The notes under the pieces: generated by a model
The model's database searches: none
What the model was told of the DNA's origin: nothing
The model's input: the letters and a program-made list of their open reading frames with translations, nothing else
Assembly (NCBI RefSeq): GCF_003952465.1
Contig: NZ_CP034448.1
Span: forward strand, 6,301,001-6,365,000
DNA: 64,000 nucleotides
DNA from: Mesorhizobium sp. M1B.F.Ca.ET.045.04.1.1
GTDB lineage: Bacteria; Pseudomonadota; Alphaproteobacteria; Rhizobiales; Rhizobiaceae
Direction: 5' to 3'
In this document: positions 44,329 to 52,744 of the stretch, piece by piece
Layout of the letters: each line of letters begins with the position of its first letter
Numbering within the stretch: position 1 is the stretch's first letter
Position numbers and translations under genes: made by a program

Positions 44329-44592
44329 ATGAAAATCATGATTGAGCCGTTCGACGACACCGCTCCCACGGGGGACGAACTCACAGACTATGATCGCAGC
44401 CACGTTAAGCTCTACATGCGCTTGTTCGACGCCAATGCCGACGGTGCTGATTGGCGTGAGGTGGTCAAAATCCTCTTCGGGATCGATGCGGCAAAGGAGC
44501 CGCAGCGCGCTCGACATGTCCACGATACCCACTTGACGCGGGCGCGCTGGATGACGCGCACTGGGTACCGTCACCTTCTGCGCCCAAAATGA
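44329..44592 (+). CDS. Stand-alone DUF2285 protein, QseM-like antiactivator candidate
   Basis: An 87-residue protein consisting of a DUF2285 domain (YDRSHVKLYMRLFDANADGA, then DWREVVKILFGID, then RARWMTRTGYRHLL). In ICEMlSymR7A the stand-alone DUF2285 protein QseM binds and inhibits both TraR and FseA. Here it lies directly upstream of an fseA-type gene, in the same direction. Whether it acts as QseM is inference; DUF2285 paralogues with other roles exist. Starts at 44320, 44329 and 44338 are all possible. Confidence 0.7.
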   Translation: MKIMIEPFDDTAPTGDELTDYDRSHVKLYMRLFDANADGADWREVVKILFGIDAAKEPQRARHVHDTHLTRARWMTRTGYRHLLRPK

Positions 44593-44721
44593 CACCATAG
44601 CGAATATTTCCAGGGTGATGTTGAAAAGGCATCACGCGATGCGTTTAAGGGGCCTTCCACCAGTCGCCAGACTCGGGAATCGATTCGTGCACAACTTGCG
44701 GTTTTAGCGAGGAGCTGCACG

Positions 44722-45487
44722 ATGAAGCTCGACACGTCGCATTGGCGAGACAACAGCAGCTACGAGTTCTTCGACGACCTTCCAATCGAGGGCTTGGCTT
44801 GGGAGTGTCTGCGCCGCTCAGGCTCTTATCAGCGGCACTATCTGGCCCTTGTGCGTGAGGGAATTGAAAGGGATCCTTTCCCAACCGAAGCCCAGAAACG
44901 CTGGGGGTTGCGATTTCGCGGCCCGGCCCGACTTGTCCGCGTTGACGCAAGACGTCCTGTGGTCACCTCTCGCCAACCCCGCGATGGTGACCCTCATGGC
45001 ATCACCTGATTTCCTGTCGTCCGAGCCGCCCACGGCGCTCGCCGGGATTGACGTCCAACGCGACAGCCCGCAGGGAGCCCATGCCGTGCATGACAGCGGG
45101 ATCGCAACGCAGCTTCTCCTGCTTCCAGGGACCGCGGCGAGCCGTTCCCTCACGGCCTTGATCCCGCTCGATTCCCACACGCTCGGACGCGTAGAGGCTC
45201 TCGTGCGTTTCTGGCGCTCCTGTCACAGGCGGCCCGTGCCGCCGGACACGCGAATGACGATTCAGCAGCGGAGCCGCCTGCGCCTGATGCTGCAGGCCTC
45301 CGATGGTCGCACGAACGGCGCCAGCTACCGCGAGATCGCTACTGCTTTCTATGGGACAGGACGTGTTGCCTCCAACCCGTGGAAAACCTCGTCCCTGCGC
45401 GACACCGTGATTGGTCTCGTCAAGAGCGGCGGAGCGATGATTGCTGGCGGCTACCTACAAATGCTGCGCCATCGTAGGCGGTCCTAA
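44722..45487 (+). CDS. fseA: FseA-type excision activator, expressed by +1 ribosomal frameshift
   Basis: Two overlapping frames. Frame 0 (44722-45009) starts with the DUF6499-type segment YEFFDDLPIEGLAWECLRRS, then QRHYLALVREG. The +1 frame, read to the stop at 45487, holds the DUF2285 part (MTIQQRSRLRLMLQASDGRT, then GASYREIATAFYG). Slippage at TTT-C (44914-44917) within the WGLRF motif joins them as WGLRF-AARPDLSALTQDV, giving 254 residues. In ICEMlSymR7A the genes msi172/msi171 are fused by the same UUU-to-UUC slip of tRNA-Phe to make FseA, which activates rdfS. Without the shift a 95-residue product is made. A GAGGAG motif precedes the ATG. rdfS follows 127 bases downstream. Confidence 0.85.
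44914..44917 (+). promoter_or_regulatory. Programmed +1 frameshift site (UUU C)
   Basis: The frame-0 Phe codon TTT in the context TGG GGG TTG CGA TTT C encodes WGLRF. A +1 move of tRNA-Phe onto TTC opens the DUF2285 frame directly. The protein joins precisely at the point where the two homologous halves meet. Confidence 0.8.
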
Positions 45488-45614
45488 CGACAGGGGGTGG
45501 CAATATCAGGACCCCAATCTTCCCCATCCCTAACGAAGCCGCTTTTCCGCCACCGTGATCGCAATCCACCGCTGAGCGCCAGCGGTTCACCGAAGCTCCA
45601 CGGAGGCCCGACAA

Positions 45615-45896
45615 ATGCGACCTGATCTAGCAGTTTTGCCGCCGCGCTTTCTTCGCACCAAGGAAGCCGCCGCGTTCCTTAGTCTGTCACCGCGTACGCT
45701 CGAAAAGCACCGCACCTACGGCACCGGTCCTGCCTATCGCAAGCTTGGCGGCCGCGTCGTCTATGGCGTTGACGACCTGCAGGCCTGGGCGCAGCGCGGC
45801 GCGATGACTTCGACTTCGGACCCGCGCGGCTCCGTGCTTCCAGCCAAGCGCCATTCACCAGCGGCTCCTGCGCCGGTCGGGCGGTATGGGCGCTGA
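45615..45896 (+). CDS. rdfS: RdfS-type excisionase (recombination directionality factor)
   Basis: A 93-residue MerR/Xis-like winged-HTH protein (FLRTKEAAAFLSLSPRTLEK, then HRTYGTGPAYRKLGGRVVYG, then VDDLQAWA). In ICEMlSymR7A RdfS promotes excision by the cognate integrase and is activated by FseA. Its place between fseA and DUF2840-traF-rlxS is the canonical order. A short inverted repeat CCGCT/AGCGG (45569-45585) sits in the spacer. An ACGGAGG precedes the ATG. Which of the two integrases it serves is unclear. Confidence 0.82.
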   Translation: MRPDLAVLPPRFLRTKEAAAFLSLSPRTLEKHRTYGTGPAYRKLGGRVVYGVDDLQAWAQRGAMTSTSDPRGSVLPAKRHSPAAPAPVGRYGR

Positions 45897-45991
45897 GTTT
45901 CGTATGATCCGCGCAGCGGGTCCATCACGCGGGGCCCGCACCAACCGGAACAGCGCAACGCAATCACGCTCGCAAGATCAGGAGACAAACG

Positions 45992-46510
45992 ATGGCCATC
46001 ATCGTTGACTTCCGCTCAGGCGGATCGGCGCTCGGCGCCATACAGGACGAAGGCCTCATTCATGTCGAACTAACGTGGGTCGAGAACAAGATCGAGTACT
46101 GGATCCGCTTCGGTTCAGTCGCTAGACAGACAATACTCGACGGGCGCCGGCGCCTTGTTTCGTTTCGTCCTGGCACCGCCTTCGCCTTTGTTCGCTGGGC
46201 CGCCAACGACTTCGGCACAATCCTTTCCCGTGTCGATATCGTGCGCGCGGTCGCGCTGGGCGAAGCCTATCAGACGCTGCCTTTCGTGCGACCTGGCGGC
46301 GATATCCTGCTCAAGGTCGAAGGCGGGCCCAAGGTCGAGCGCGTGCTGCGGACGATCGACGGGATCGAGCAGCTCGGCATCGAGCCGGAATCGGTCTCGC
46401 CCGATCATTGGCGGCACGTCCACAACCAGATTGCGGCCGGCCAAGATCCTCGCGCCTATACGCTTGATCTTCATCGGGCTTACCTGCTGCGGCGGCAGAT
46501 CCAGCCATGA
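45992..46510 (+). CDS. DUF2840 protein
   Basis: A 172-residue protein of the DUF2840 family: HVELTWVENKIEYWIRFGSV, then FAFVRWAANDFGTILSRVDI, then VRPGGDILLKVEGGPKVERV. It is a regular backbone gene between rdfS and traF in ICEMlSym-type elements; its function is unknown. It overlaps traF by 4 bases (ATGA), showing an operon. Confidence 0.9.
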   Translation: MAIIVDFRSGGSALGAIQDEGLIHVELTWVENKIEYWIRFGSVARQTILDGRRRLVSFRPGTAFAFVRWAANDFGTILSRVDIVRAVALGEAYQTLPFVRPGGDILLKVEGGPKVERVLRTIDGIEQLGIEPESVSPDHWRHVHNQIAAGQDPRAYTLDLHRAYLLRRQIQP

Positions 46511-47049
46511 CTCGATCAGAAATCGCCGTTGTGACGGCAGTCGTGGCAACAGGCCTGGCCTGCACTGTTATCGAGACGGTGCCGCCGAAGTTCGTCTGGA
46601 ATGCTTCGGCCAGCGCTCCGATCGGCTTCTATTGGATTGATAGCGGGTCGTTTTCGGTGAGCGATCTCGTGGCCGTCGAGCCGCCGGAATCGCTCGCAAC
46701 GCTCCTAGCCTACCGGGGCTATCTACCAAAGGGCGTGCTTTTGCTTAAGCACATCCTTGCCATTTCGGGTCAAACCGTCTGTCGGAACAATCTCAACGTT
46801 TCAGTCGATGGCACTGAAGTCGGCACAGCACTTGTGCGCGATCGAAGCGGGCGTGACCTGCCGAGCTGGCAGGGCTGCCAACGCATCCCGCCAGGCGCTG
46901 TCTTCCTGATGAACCGTCAGGTCCGAGACAGCCTCGACGGTCGCTACTTCGGCTTCGTGACCACCGATCACATCATTGGCCGCGCGGTTCCGCTGTGGAC
47001 CGACGAGCAAAGCGACGGTCGCTTTCAATGGCGTTCGCCAAGGCGGTGA
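46507..47049 (+). CDS. traF: TraF, S26-family conjugal signal peptidase
   Basis: A 180-residue membrane-anchored peptidase. Residues 8-25 form the anchor. The catalytic Ser lies in NASASAPIGFYWI and the Lys in GVLLLKHILAISGQ, and IPPGAVFLMN plus DSLDGRYFGFV are the later S26 boxes. In related systems TraF matures and cyclises the TrbC pilin; the trbC gene here is at 33015-33347 on the other strand. Confidence 0.92.
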   Translation: MTRSEIAVVTAVVATGLACTVIETVPPKFVWNASASAPIGFYWIDSGSFSVSDLVAVEPPESLATLLAYRGYLPKGVLLLKHILAISGQTVCRNNLNVSVDGTEVGTALVRDRSGRDLPSWQGCQRIPPGAVFLMNRQVRDSLDGRYFGFVTTDHIIGRAVPLWTDEQSDGRFQWRSPRR

Positions 47050-47118
47050 GCGCGCCCCCGGGCAGCCTCTTGGTGCCGCCTTTCTTCACCACGGACCATC
47101 AGCCACAGGAGATTGGGC

Positions 47119-47454
47119 ATGCCACAGATTGGAGAATTCACGCGCAATGAAGCCGGGTATTCGGGGCACACGCGCACGCTCAGCCTTGACCTCGACGTTA
47201 CGATCGTCGCGGCCGAAGTGCGCGATGCGGGAAACGCGCCCGACTATCTGGTACACGCTGGCGTCGTGGACGGCCCGACGATTGGCGCCGGCTGGAAACG
47301 CTCCGGCGAAAAGGCGGGCGAGTTCGTGTCGCTGCAAATAAACGACCCGACCTTCGCGCAACCGATCCGCTGCAATCTGTTCCAGAACGGTGAAGACAAG
47401 ACGTCCTGGTCCTTGCAGTGGTCGCGTCCGCGCGACCACGCCGAGAAGGACTGA
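47119..47454 (+). CDS. DUF736 protein, second copy
   Basis: A 111-residue DUF736 protein (QIGEFTRNEAGYSGHTRTLS, then GPTIGAGWKRSGEKAGEFVS, then LQINDPTFAQPIRCNLF). It is clearly divergent from the copy at 43827, so it is an old paralogue. It sits between traF and the transglycosylase gene, 3 bases before the latter. Confidence 0.9.
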   Translation: MPQIGEFTRNEAGYSGHTRTLSLDLDVTIVAAEVRDAGNAPDYLVHAGVVDGPTIGAGWKRSGEKAGEFVSLQINDPTFAQPIRCNLFQNGEDKTSWSLQWSRPRDHAEKD

Positions 47455-47457
47455 CCG

Positions 47458-48231
47458 ATGTCGGCGCGCCGTCGGTCGAAGAACCAATCGGGGTCGCCAG
47501 CCACGCCTCGCCCCGCTCCATGGTCGGCTCTGGCATTGGTCTGCGGCCTTTCAATCACATGCTTTGTGCCTGCGGTCGTACTGGCGCAGAGCCCGACAGT
47601 CGTGACGCCGTCGGCGCGCAATCATTACGAAGCCCACATCGCGGAAGCGGCGAGGCGCTTCCGGCTTCCGCCCGCCTGGATCCGCGCCGTCCTTGGCGCC
47701 GAGAGTGCCGGCGACCTGCGTGCCACGTCGCGCAAGGGCGCCATGGGCCTTATGCAGATCATGCCCGAGACCTGGTCCGATCTGCGCGCCCGCTATCGCC
47801 TTGGCGGCGATCCTTACGATCCGCGCGACAACATCATTGCCGGCTCGGCCTATATTCGCGAGCTGCTTGATCGCTACGGATCGCCCGCCTGGATTGCCGC
47901 CTACAATGCGGGCCCTGGACGCTACGAAGCATCGTTGCAAGGGCGGCGGCTGCCAGCGGAGACGCGCGCCTATGTCGCCACCGTTGCGGCGGCCATTGGC
48001 AACGACGGCACAACGAAAGCCATCAGCCCGGCAACTTTGTCGCCGTTTGGCTGGAAGCACACGGCGCTCTTTGCCGCGTGGCCGAACGGCAGCCCGGCCT
48101 ACCATATGATGCAACCGGGGCGTTCACCAGGTGACGTCTCAATGTCTAAGACAAAGGACGGACCGCTTAGGGCAGCACCGCCGCCAACTGGCCTGTTCGT
48201 GCCCAAAGCGAGTGCGAGGTCCACCCCATGA
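47458..48231 (+). CDS. Lytic transglycosylase of the transfer module (VirB1-like)
   Basis: A 257-residue secreted muramidase. It has an N-terminal signal/anchor (ALALVCGLSITCFVPAVVLA) and an SLT domain with the catalytic Glu in AVLGAESAGDLRATSRKGAM, GLMQIMPETW and AAYNAGPGRYE. It would open peptidoglycan locally for the T4SS channel. It lies between DUF736 and the relaxase gene in the expected order. Confidence 0.92.
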   Translation: MSARRRSKNQSGSPATPRPAPWSALALVCGLSITCFVPAVVLAQSPTVVTPSARNHYEAHIAEAARRFRLPPAWIRAVLGAESAGDLRATSRKGAMGLMQIMPETWSDLRARYRLGGDPYDPRDNIIAGSAYIRELLDRYGSPAWIAAYNAGPGRYEASLQGRRLPAETRAYVATVAAAIGNDGTTKAISPATLSPFGWKHTALFAAWPNGSPAYHMMQPGRSPGDVSMSKTKDGPLRAAPPPTGLFVPKASARSTP

Positions 48232-48331
48232 GACGTCCGGGCACCGTTTGCATCATTTCGTACTCAAGCGTGCCGTGGCGAGCGGAGCGGACAGGCACAG
48301 GCGCCACGACCGAGGGATGGCAGGATAAAAG

Positions 48332-48466
48332 GGCGCACATTGCGCCGTGGTCGAACGGCAGCGTTTGTCTGGCATTCGGGGCCACTGCGCACATTGTGGC
48401 CGCTCGGCGCAATTTGCGCCAATGGCCCAAACCCTTGTGTTTGGGCACTCCTGGCCACATTGCGGG
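48332..48466. other. Candidate origin of transfer (oriT) upstream of the relaxase gene
   Basis: In the 243-bp spacer before the relaxase, two copies of the hairpin GGCGCA-N3-TGCGCC stand at 48332-48346 and 48406-48420. A perfect hairpin GCCCAAAC-N6-GTTTGGGC is at 48425-48446. Three CACATTG repeats lie at 48336, 48390 and 48456. Such repeats close to a relaxase gene are typical of oriT regions. The nick site cannot be placed. Confidence 0.5.
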
Positions 48467-48474
48467 ACAGCGCC

Positions 48475-50214
48475 ATGGCCGATGAGCGCGAGTTTCGCAT
48501 TCGCCCCGGGCGCATTCGCTCGACTAGAGCCCAGCAGGCACGGCCCTTCATCGCCCAGGCGCTGGCCGCGGCAAGAAAAGCCGGCGGTGGCATCTCGCGC
48601 TCGGGACGAGTCATACCCGGCAACCGCTCCCGCTTTGGCCACGGTCAGCGCGCCAGCATCCAGGCCAATCGCCTGATCACCTCGCGATCGCGCGGCGCAG
48701 TCGTCAAGGCGCGCGTTGTCCGTCGTTGCGTACGCGCAACGCCACTTGCCAGGCATCTCAGCTATCTGCATCGCGAAGGCGTGACCCGAGACGGGGAGAA
48801 GGCAAGGTTGTTCGGACCGCAGGCGCAGAATTCCGATGGCGCGGCCTTCGCCACGCGCGCCGAGGACGATCGGCACCATTTCCGCTTCATCGTCTCGCCG
48901 GACGACGCCCTCGATATGATGGACCTCAAATCCTTCACCTGCGATCTGGTCCGGCAGATGGAAAAGGACCTCGACACGCGCCTCGATTGGATCGCGGCCG
49001 ATCACTGGAACACCGAGCATCCACATGTTCATCTGATCGTGCGCGGCGTTCGGGACGACGGCCAGGACCTGGTCATCGCACGCAATTACATCAAGGAAGG
49101 GATGCGCGATCGGGCGCGCGATCTGATTACCCAAGAGTTGGGGCTGCGTACCGATCTCGACATCCGCCGCTCGCTCGAAAGCCAGATTGCGGCGGAGCGC
49201 TGGACACAACTCGATCGCCAGTTGGTTCGCGATGCCCGCGACACCGGCGTCATAGATCTCGCCCCATCTGCGCATAAGCGGCCGGATGAGTATGACACGC
49301 TGAAGCTCGGCCGTTTGCGCAGGCTCGAAGCGTTTGGTCTTGCCGATCAGGTTGCGCCAAGCCAGTGGGTGATTGACGAGAAGGCCGAAACAACGCTGCG
49401 TGAACTCGGTGAGCGTGGCGACATTATCAAGCGGTTGCACCACGCGCTCACCGAGCGCGGCATCGAGCGCAGCCCAGCAAGCTACGTGCTCGCCGCCGAA
49501 AGCCTCGACACACCCGTTGTCGGCCGACTGGTCGATCGCGGGCTCGATAACGCGTTGAGTGGCACTGCATATGCCGTGGTCGACGGCATCGACGGACGCA
49601 TACACCACATCAAACTTGGCGACCTGGAGGCAGCAGGCGACAGCCCGCCGGGCTCGATTGTCGAACTATACAAGTTCGATGACGCAAGAGGCCAACGTCG
49701 TGTTGTGCTCGCCGTCTGCTCCGATCTTGGTGTGGATGAGCAGGTCATGGCATTGGGGGCGACCTGGCTCGATCGGCAGAATATCGCGCGAGAGCCAGTC
49801 TCTTTGTCCGACGGCGGCTTCGGCGCCGTAGCACGCGAGGCCATGAGGGCCCGCTCTGATCACCTGGTCGAACAGGGACTCGCCGAGCGGCAAGGCAGGC
49901 GGGTCGTATTCACCAGCAATCTGATCGATACGCTGCGCCGCCGGGAACTTGACGTGCTTGGTGGGAAGCTCGCGGCCGAGACCGGACTGCCATTCAGCCA
50001 CGCCGCCAGCGGCGACTTTGCTGCCGGAATGTACCGTCGGCGGATCACGCTCGCCTCAGGCCGCTTCGCGATGCTCGACGACAGCCTCAGCTTTCAGCTC
50101 GTGCCGTGGACGCCCTCGCTCGAAAGGCAACTCGGCCGGCATGTCTGCGGTGTCGTTCGCGATGACGGAAGCGTCGACTGGAGTTTTGCCCGCAAGCGTG
50201 GGCTCGGTCTCTGA
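48475..50214 (+). CDS. rlxS: Relaxase/mobilisation nuclease (RlxS/VirD2-type, DUF3363)
   Basis: A 579-residue relaxase. The N-terminal domain contains the likely nicking Tyr in RHLSYLHREGV and the metal-binding histidines in EHPHVHLIVRG near residue 182. The C-terminal half is a DUF3363 region of unknown role. It nicks oriT and pilots the strand. The ATG at 48475 starts at the conserved DEREFRIRPGR segment; the longer frame from 48340 would run through the candidate oriT. It is followed 22 bases later by traG. Confidence 0.92.
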   Translation: MADEREFRIRPGRIRSTRAQQARPFIAQALAAARKAGGGISRSGRVIPGNRSRFGHGQRASIQANRLITSRSRGAVVKARVVRRCVRATPLARHLSYLHREGVTRDGEKARLFGPQAQNSDGAAFATRAEDDRHHFRFIVSPDDALDMMDLKSFTCDLVRQMEKDLDTRLDWIAADHWNTEHPHVHLIVRGVRDDGQDLVIARNYIKEGMRDRARDLITQELGLRTDLDIRRSLESQIAAERWTQLDRQLVRDARDTGVIDLAPSAHKRPDEYDTLKLGRLRRLEAFGLADQVAPSQWVIDEKAETTLRELGERGDIIKRLHHALTERGIERSPASYVLAAESLDTPVVGRLVDRGLDNALSGTAYAVVDGIDGRIHHIKLGDLEAAGDSPPGSIVELYKFDDARGQRRVVLAVCSDLGVDEQVMALGATWLDRQNIAREPVSLSDGGFGAVAREAMRARSDHLVEQGLAERQGRRVVFTSNLIDTLRRRELDVLGGKLAAETGLPFSHAASGDFAAGMYRRRITLASGRFAMLDDSLSFQLVPWTPSLERQLGRHVCGVVRDDGSVDWSFARKRGLGL

Positions 50215-50236
50215 CAAAGAAGAAGAAGGAGCTTTT

Positions 50237-52207
50237 ATGTCCGCCACGAAAATCCTCTGGGGACAGATCCTCACCATCGTCTTGATCATTCTGGTGACGA
50301 CCTGGTCGGCGACACAATGGACCGCATGGAGGTTGGGCTTCCAGGCCCAACTTGGCCCGCCCTGGTTCGATCTCGCAGGCCTGCCCGTCTACTACCCACC
50401 CGCCCTGTTCTGGTGGTGGTATTTTTATGATGCCTACGCGCCTACCATTTTCGTGGAGGGCGGACTGATCGCCATGTCCGGTGGCTTCCTCTCGATCATT
50501 GTTGCAATCGGCATGTCGGTGTGGCGCGCACGCGAAGCCAAGAATGTCGTGACCTACGGTTCGGCGCGATGGGCCCATTGGACAGAGGTAAAGGCCGCCG
50601 GGCTGCTCGGCACCGACGGCGTGGTGCTAGGCCACTATGAGCGCCGTTACCTCCGCCACGACGGTCCGGAACACGTGTTGTGCTTTGCCCCGACCCGATC
50701 CGGCAAGGGCGTCGGCCTGGTGGTGCCTTCGCTGCTGACCTGGCCGGGCTCAGCGATTGTCCACGACATCAAAGGCGAGAATTGGCAAATCACCGCCGGG
50801 TTCCGTGCTCTGCACGGTCGTGTCCTGCTTTTCGACCCCACCAATTCAAAATCGTCGGCCTACAATCCTTTATTGGAGGTGCGCCGTGGTGAATGGGAGG
50901 TCCGCGACGTGCAGAACATCGCCGACATCCTCGTCGATCCGGAAGGCAGCCTGGAAAAACGAAACCATTGGGAAAAGACCAGTCACGCACTGCTGGTCGG
51001 CGCGATCCTCCACGTCCTCTATGCCGAGAAGGACAAGACGCTCGCCGGCGTCGCCGCCTTCCTTTCGGACCCGAGGCGCCCGATCGAGTCCACGCTGGCG
51101 GCAATGATGAAGACCGCCCATTTGAGAGAAGCAGGCCCGCACCCGGTCATAGCCAGCGCGGCGCGCGAACTGCTCAACAAATCTGACAATGAGCGGTCAG
51201 GCGTGCTCTCCACGGCGATGTCCTTCCTCGGCCTCTATCGTGACCCCGTCGTCGCCGAGGTAACGAGCCGCTGCGATTGGCGGATCAGCGACATCGTCGG
51301 CGGCATCAAACCAGCGACACTCTACTTGGTCGTGCCGCCTTCGGACATCAATCGGACCAGCCACTCATCGCCTTATCCTCAACCAGATTGGACGTCGCCT
51401 GACCGAGGAGCTTCAGGCGAAGAGCAATCGGCATCGGCTTTTGCTCATGCTCGACGAGTTCCTGCGCTCGGTCGCCTCGACTTCTTCGAACCGCCTTGGC
51501 TTTCATGGCCGCTATGGCTGAAGAGCTTCCTGATCGCGCAGTCGCTTAACCAGATCGAGAAGGCCTACGGCCCGAACACTCCATCCTCGACAATTGTCAT
51601 GTGCGCGTGAGCTTCGCAACGAATGATGAAAGGACCGCCAAACGTGTGTCTGACGCGCTCGGCACTGCAACCGAGATGCGGGCGATGAAGAACTATGCCG
51701 GCCACCGGCTTCGCCTGGCTCGGACATTTGATGGTGTCGCGGCAAGAGACAGCCCGCCAGTTGATGACACCTGGCGAGATCATGCAGCTTCCGCCGAGCG
51801 ACGAAATCGTCATGGTGGCGGGCACACCACCGATCAGGGCGAAGAAGGCACACTACTACGAGGATGCCCGCTCCGCGATCGCGTCCTGCCGCCGCCCGAG
51901 CTGACCCGATCCGAGAAGGCTCGACCTTGCGATTGGAGCAGCCTACCGATCCTGAACGCCTGAGGTCGATGAAGCTCCCGACACGCACGACGGGGAAGTT
52001 CCGATCGGGTCCGAACGGCGCCAACAACCCGAACTGGAGCGTGGGCAGCCGATCGAGAAAGCCGCTCCGATCGAAAAGGAGTTCGAACTCGACGCGGCCG
52101 GCGACGACACTGACGACGATGCGGTCCACAATCGTCGCCAGGCACGCCTCATGCAGGGAGTCGCCAGGCAGGTTTCTCTCGATCCCAATGATGGCATGGG
52201 GGTCTAG
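50237..52207 (+). pseudogene. traG: TraG/VirD4 coupling protein, interrupted by several frameshifts
   Basis: Intact up to about 51350: two N-terminal membrane segments and Walker A in FAPTRSGKGVGLVVPSLL. After that, homology jumps between frames: LMLDEF, PALGRLDFFE, LKSFLIAQSLNQIEKAYGPN, then VRVSFATNDERTAKRVSDAL, HLMVSRQETARQLMTPGEIM, and the tail EFELDAAGDDTDDDAVHNRR ending LDPNDGMGV at 52207. At least seven or eight single-base losses are implied between 51355 and 51880, most in short runs of equal bases. If real, the T4SS has lost its coupling protein; sequencing error is the other reading. Confidence 0.85.
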
Positions 52208-52212
52208 GCGCC

Positions 52213-52668
52213 ATGGCCGATCGCAAGAAGAAAGTGCAGATCTCCGTCTATCTGGATGCGGCCATCATGAAGATGCTTGCGGACTTTGCGGCGCGGCGGG
52301 AACAATCCCAATCCATGATCGCGGAGGCGGCGATCGCGTCGTTCCTGTCGCCGGATGCCGAGGAACGTCGTGAGGCTGCTATCGCCAAACGCCTCGATTC
52401 AGTTGATCGCCGCCTCACCCGGCAGGAGCGCGATATCGGTATCGGGATCGAAACCCTGGCGGTGTTCGTGCGGTTCTGGCTCGCGACCACGCCAGCTTTG
52501 CCGGAACCTGCGGCACAGGCGGCTCGCGCCAAGGCGGCCGAACGCTATGAGGCTTTCGTCGCGGCCTTGGGCAGGCGTTTGGCCAAGGGACCGAAACTGC
52601 GGCAGGAGATATCGGAGGATATCGATCCAATCGACGGCGAGAAAATGCCGCCCCCAGCCGGCGTGTAG
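52213..52668 (+). CDS. CopG/RHH-type protein of the transfer module
   Basis: A 151-residue protein whose N-terminus is a ribbon-helix-helix domain (KKKVQISVYLDAAIMKMLAD, then REQSQSMIAEAAIASFL), followed by a long helical region. Genes of this kind stand between traG and trbB in ICEMlSym-like elements and probably act as accessory relaxosome or regulatory factors. Here it starts 6 bases after the traG stop, but the next sequence is the right att copy, not trbB. Confidence 0.88.
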   Translation: MADRKKKVQISVYLDAAIMKMLADFAARREQSQSMIAEAAIASFLSPDAEERREAAIAKRLDSVDRRLTRQERDIGIGIETLAVFVRFWLATTPALPEPAAQAARAKAAERYEAFVAALGRRLAKGPKLRQEISEDIDPIDGEKMPPPAGV

Positions 52669-52714
52669 GCCCTTGTTCGCGCCGGCAGCTCATCGGGTTC
52701 ATAGCCGCCATGCA

Positions 52715-52744
52715 CCACTACGACCCGAAACAACAATGGGTTAG
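52715..52744 (+). other. Right attachment site: degenerate tRNA-Pro end plus downstream bases
   Basis: This copy matches 8548-8576 (CCACTCCGACCAG, then GAAA and AACAATGGGTTAG) with two substitutions and one inserted base; the last 13 bases are identical. It is in direct orientation with the tRNA gene, as expected for the right junction of an integrated element. It lies 47 bases after the last backbone gene. Confidence 0.7.

Noticed and set aside
44687..44722. A possible tra box (GTGCA...TGCAC) upstream of fseA
   Set aside because: The arms are about 25 bases apart and do not match the 18-20-bp LuxR-type palindrome; it also overlaps the ribosome-binding site.
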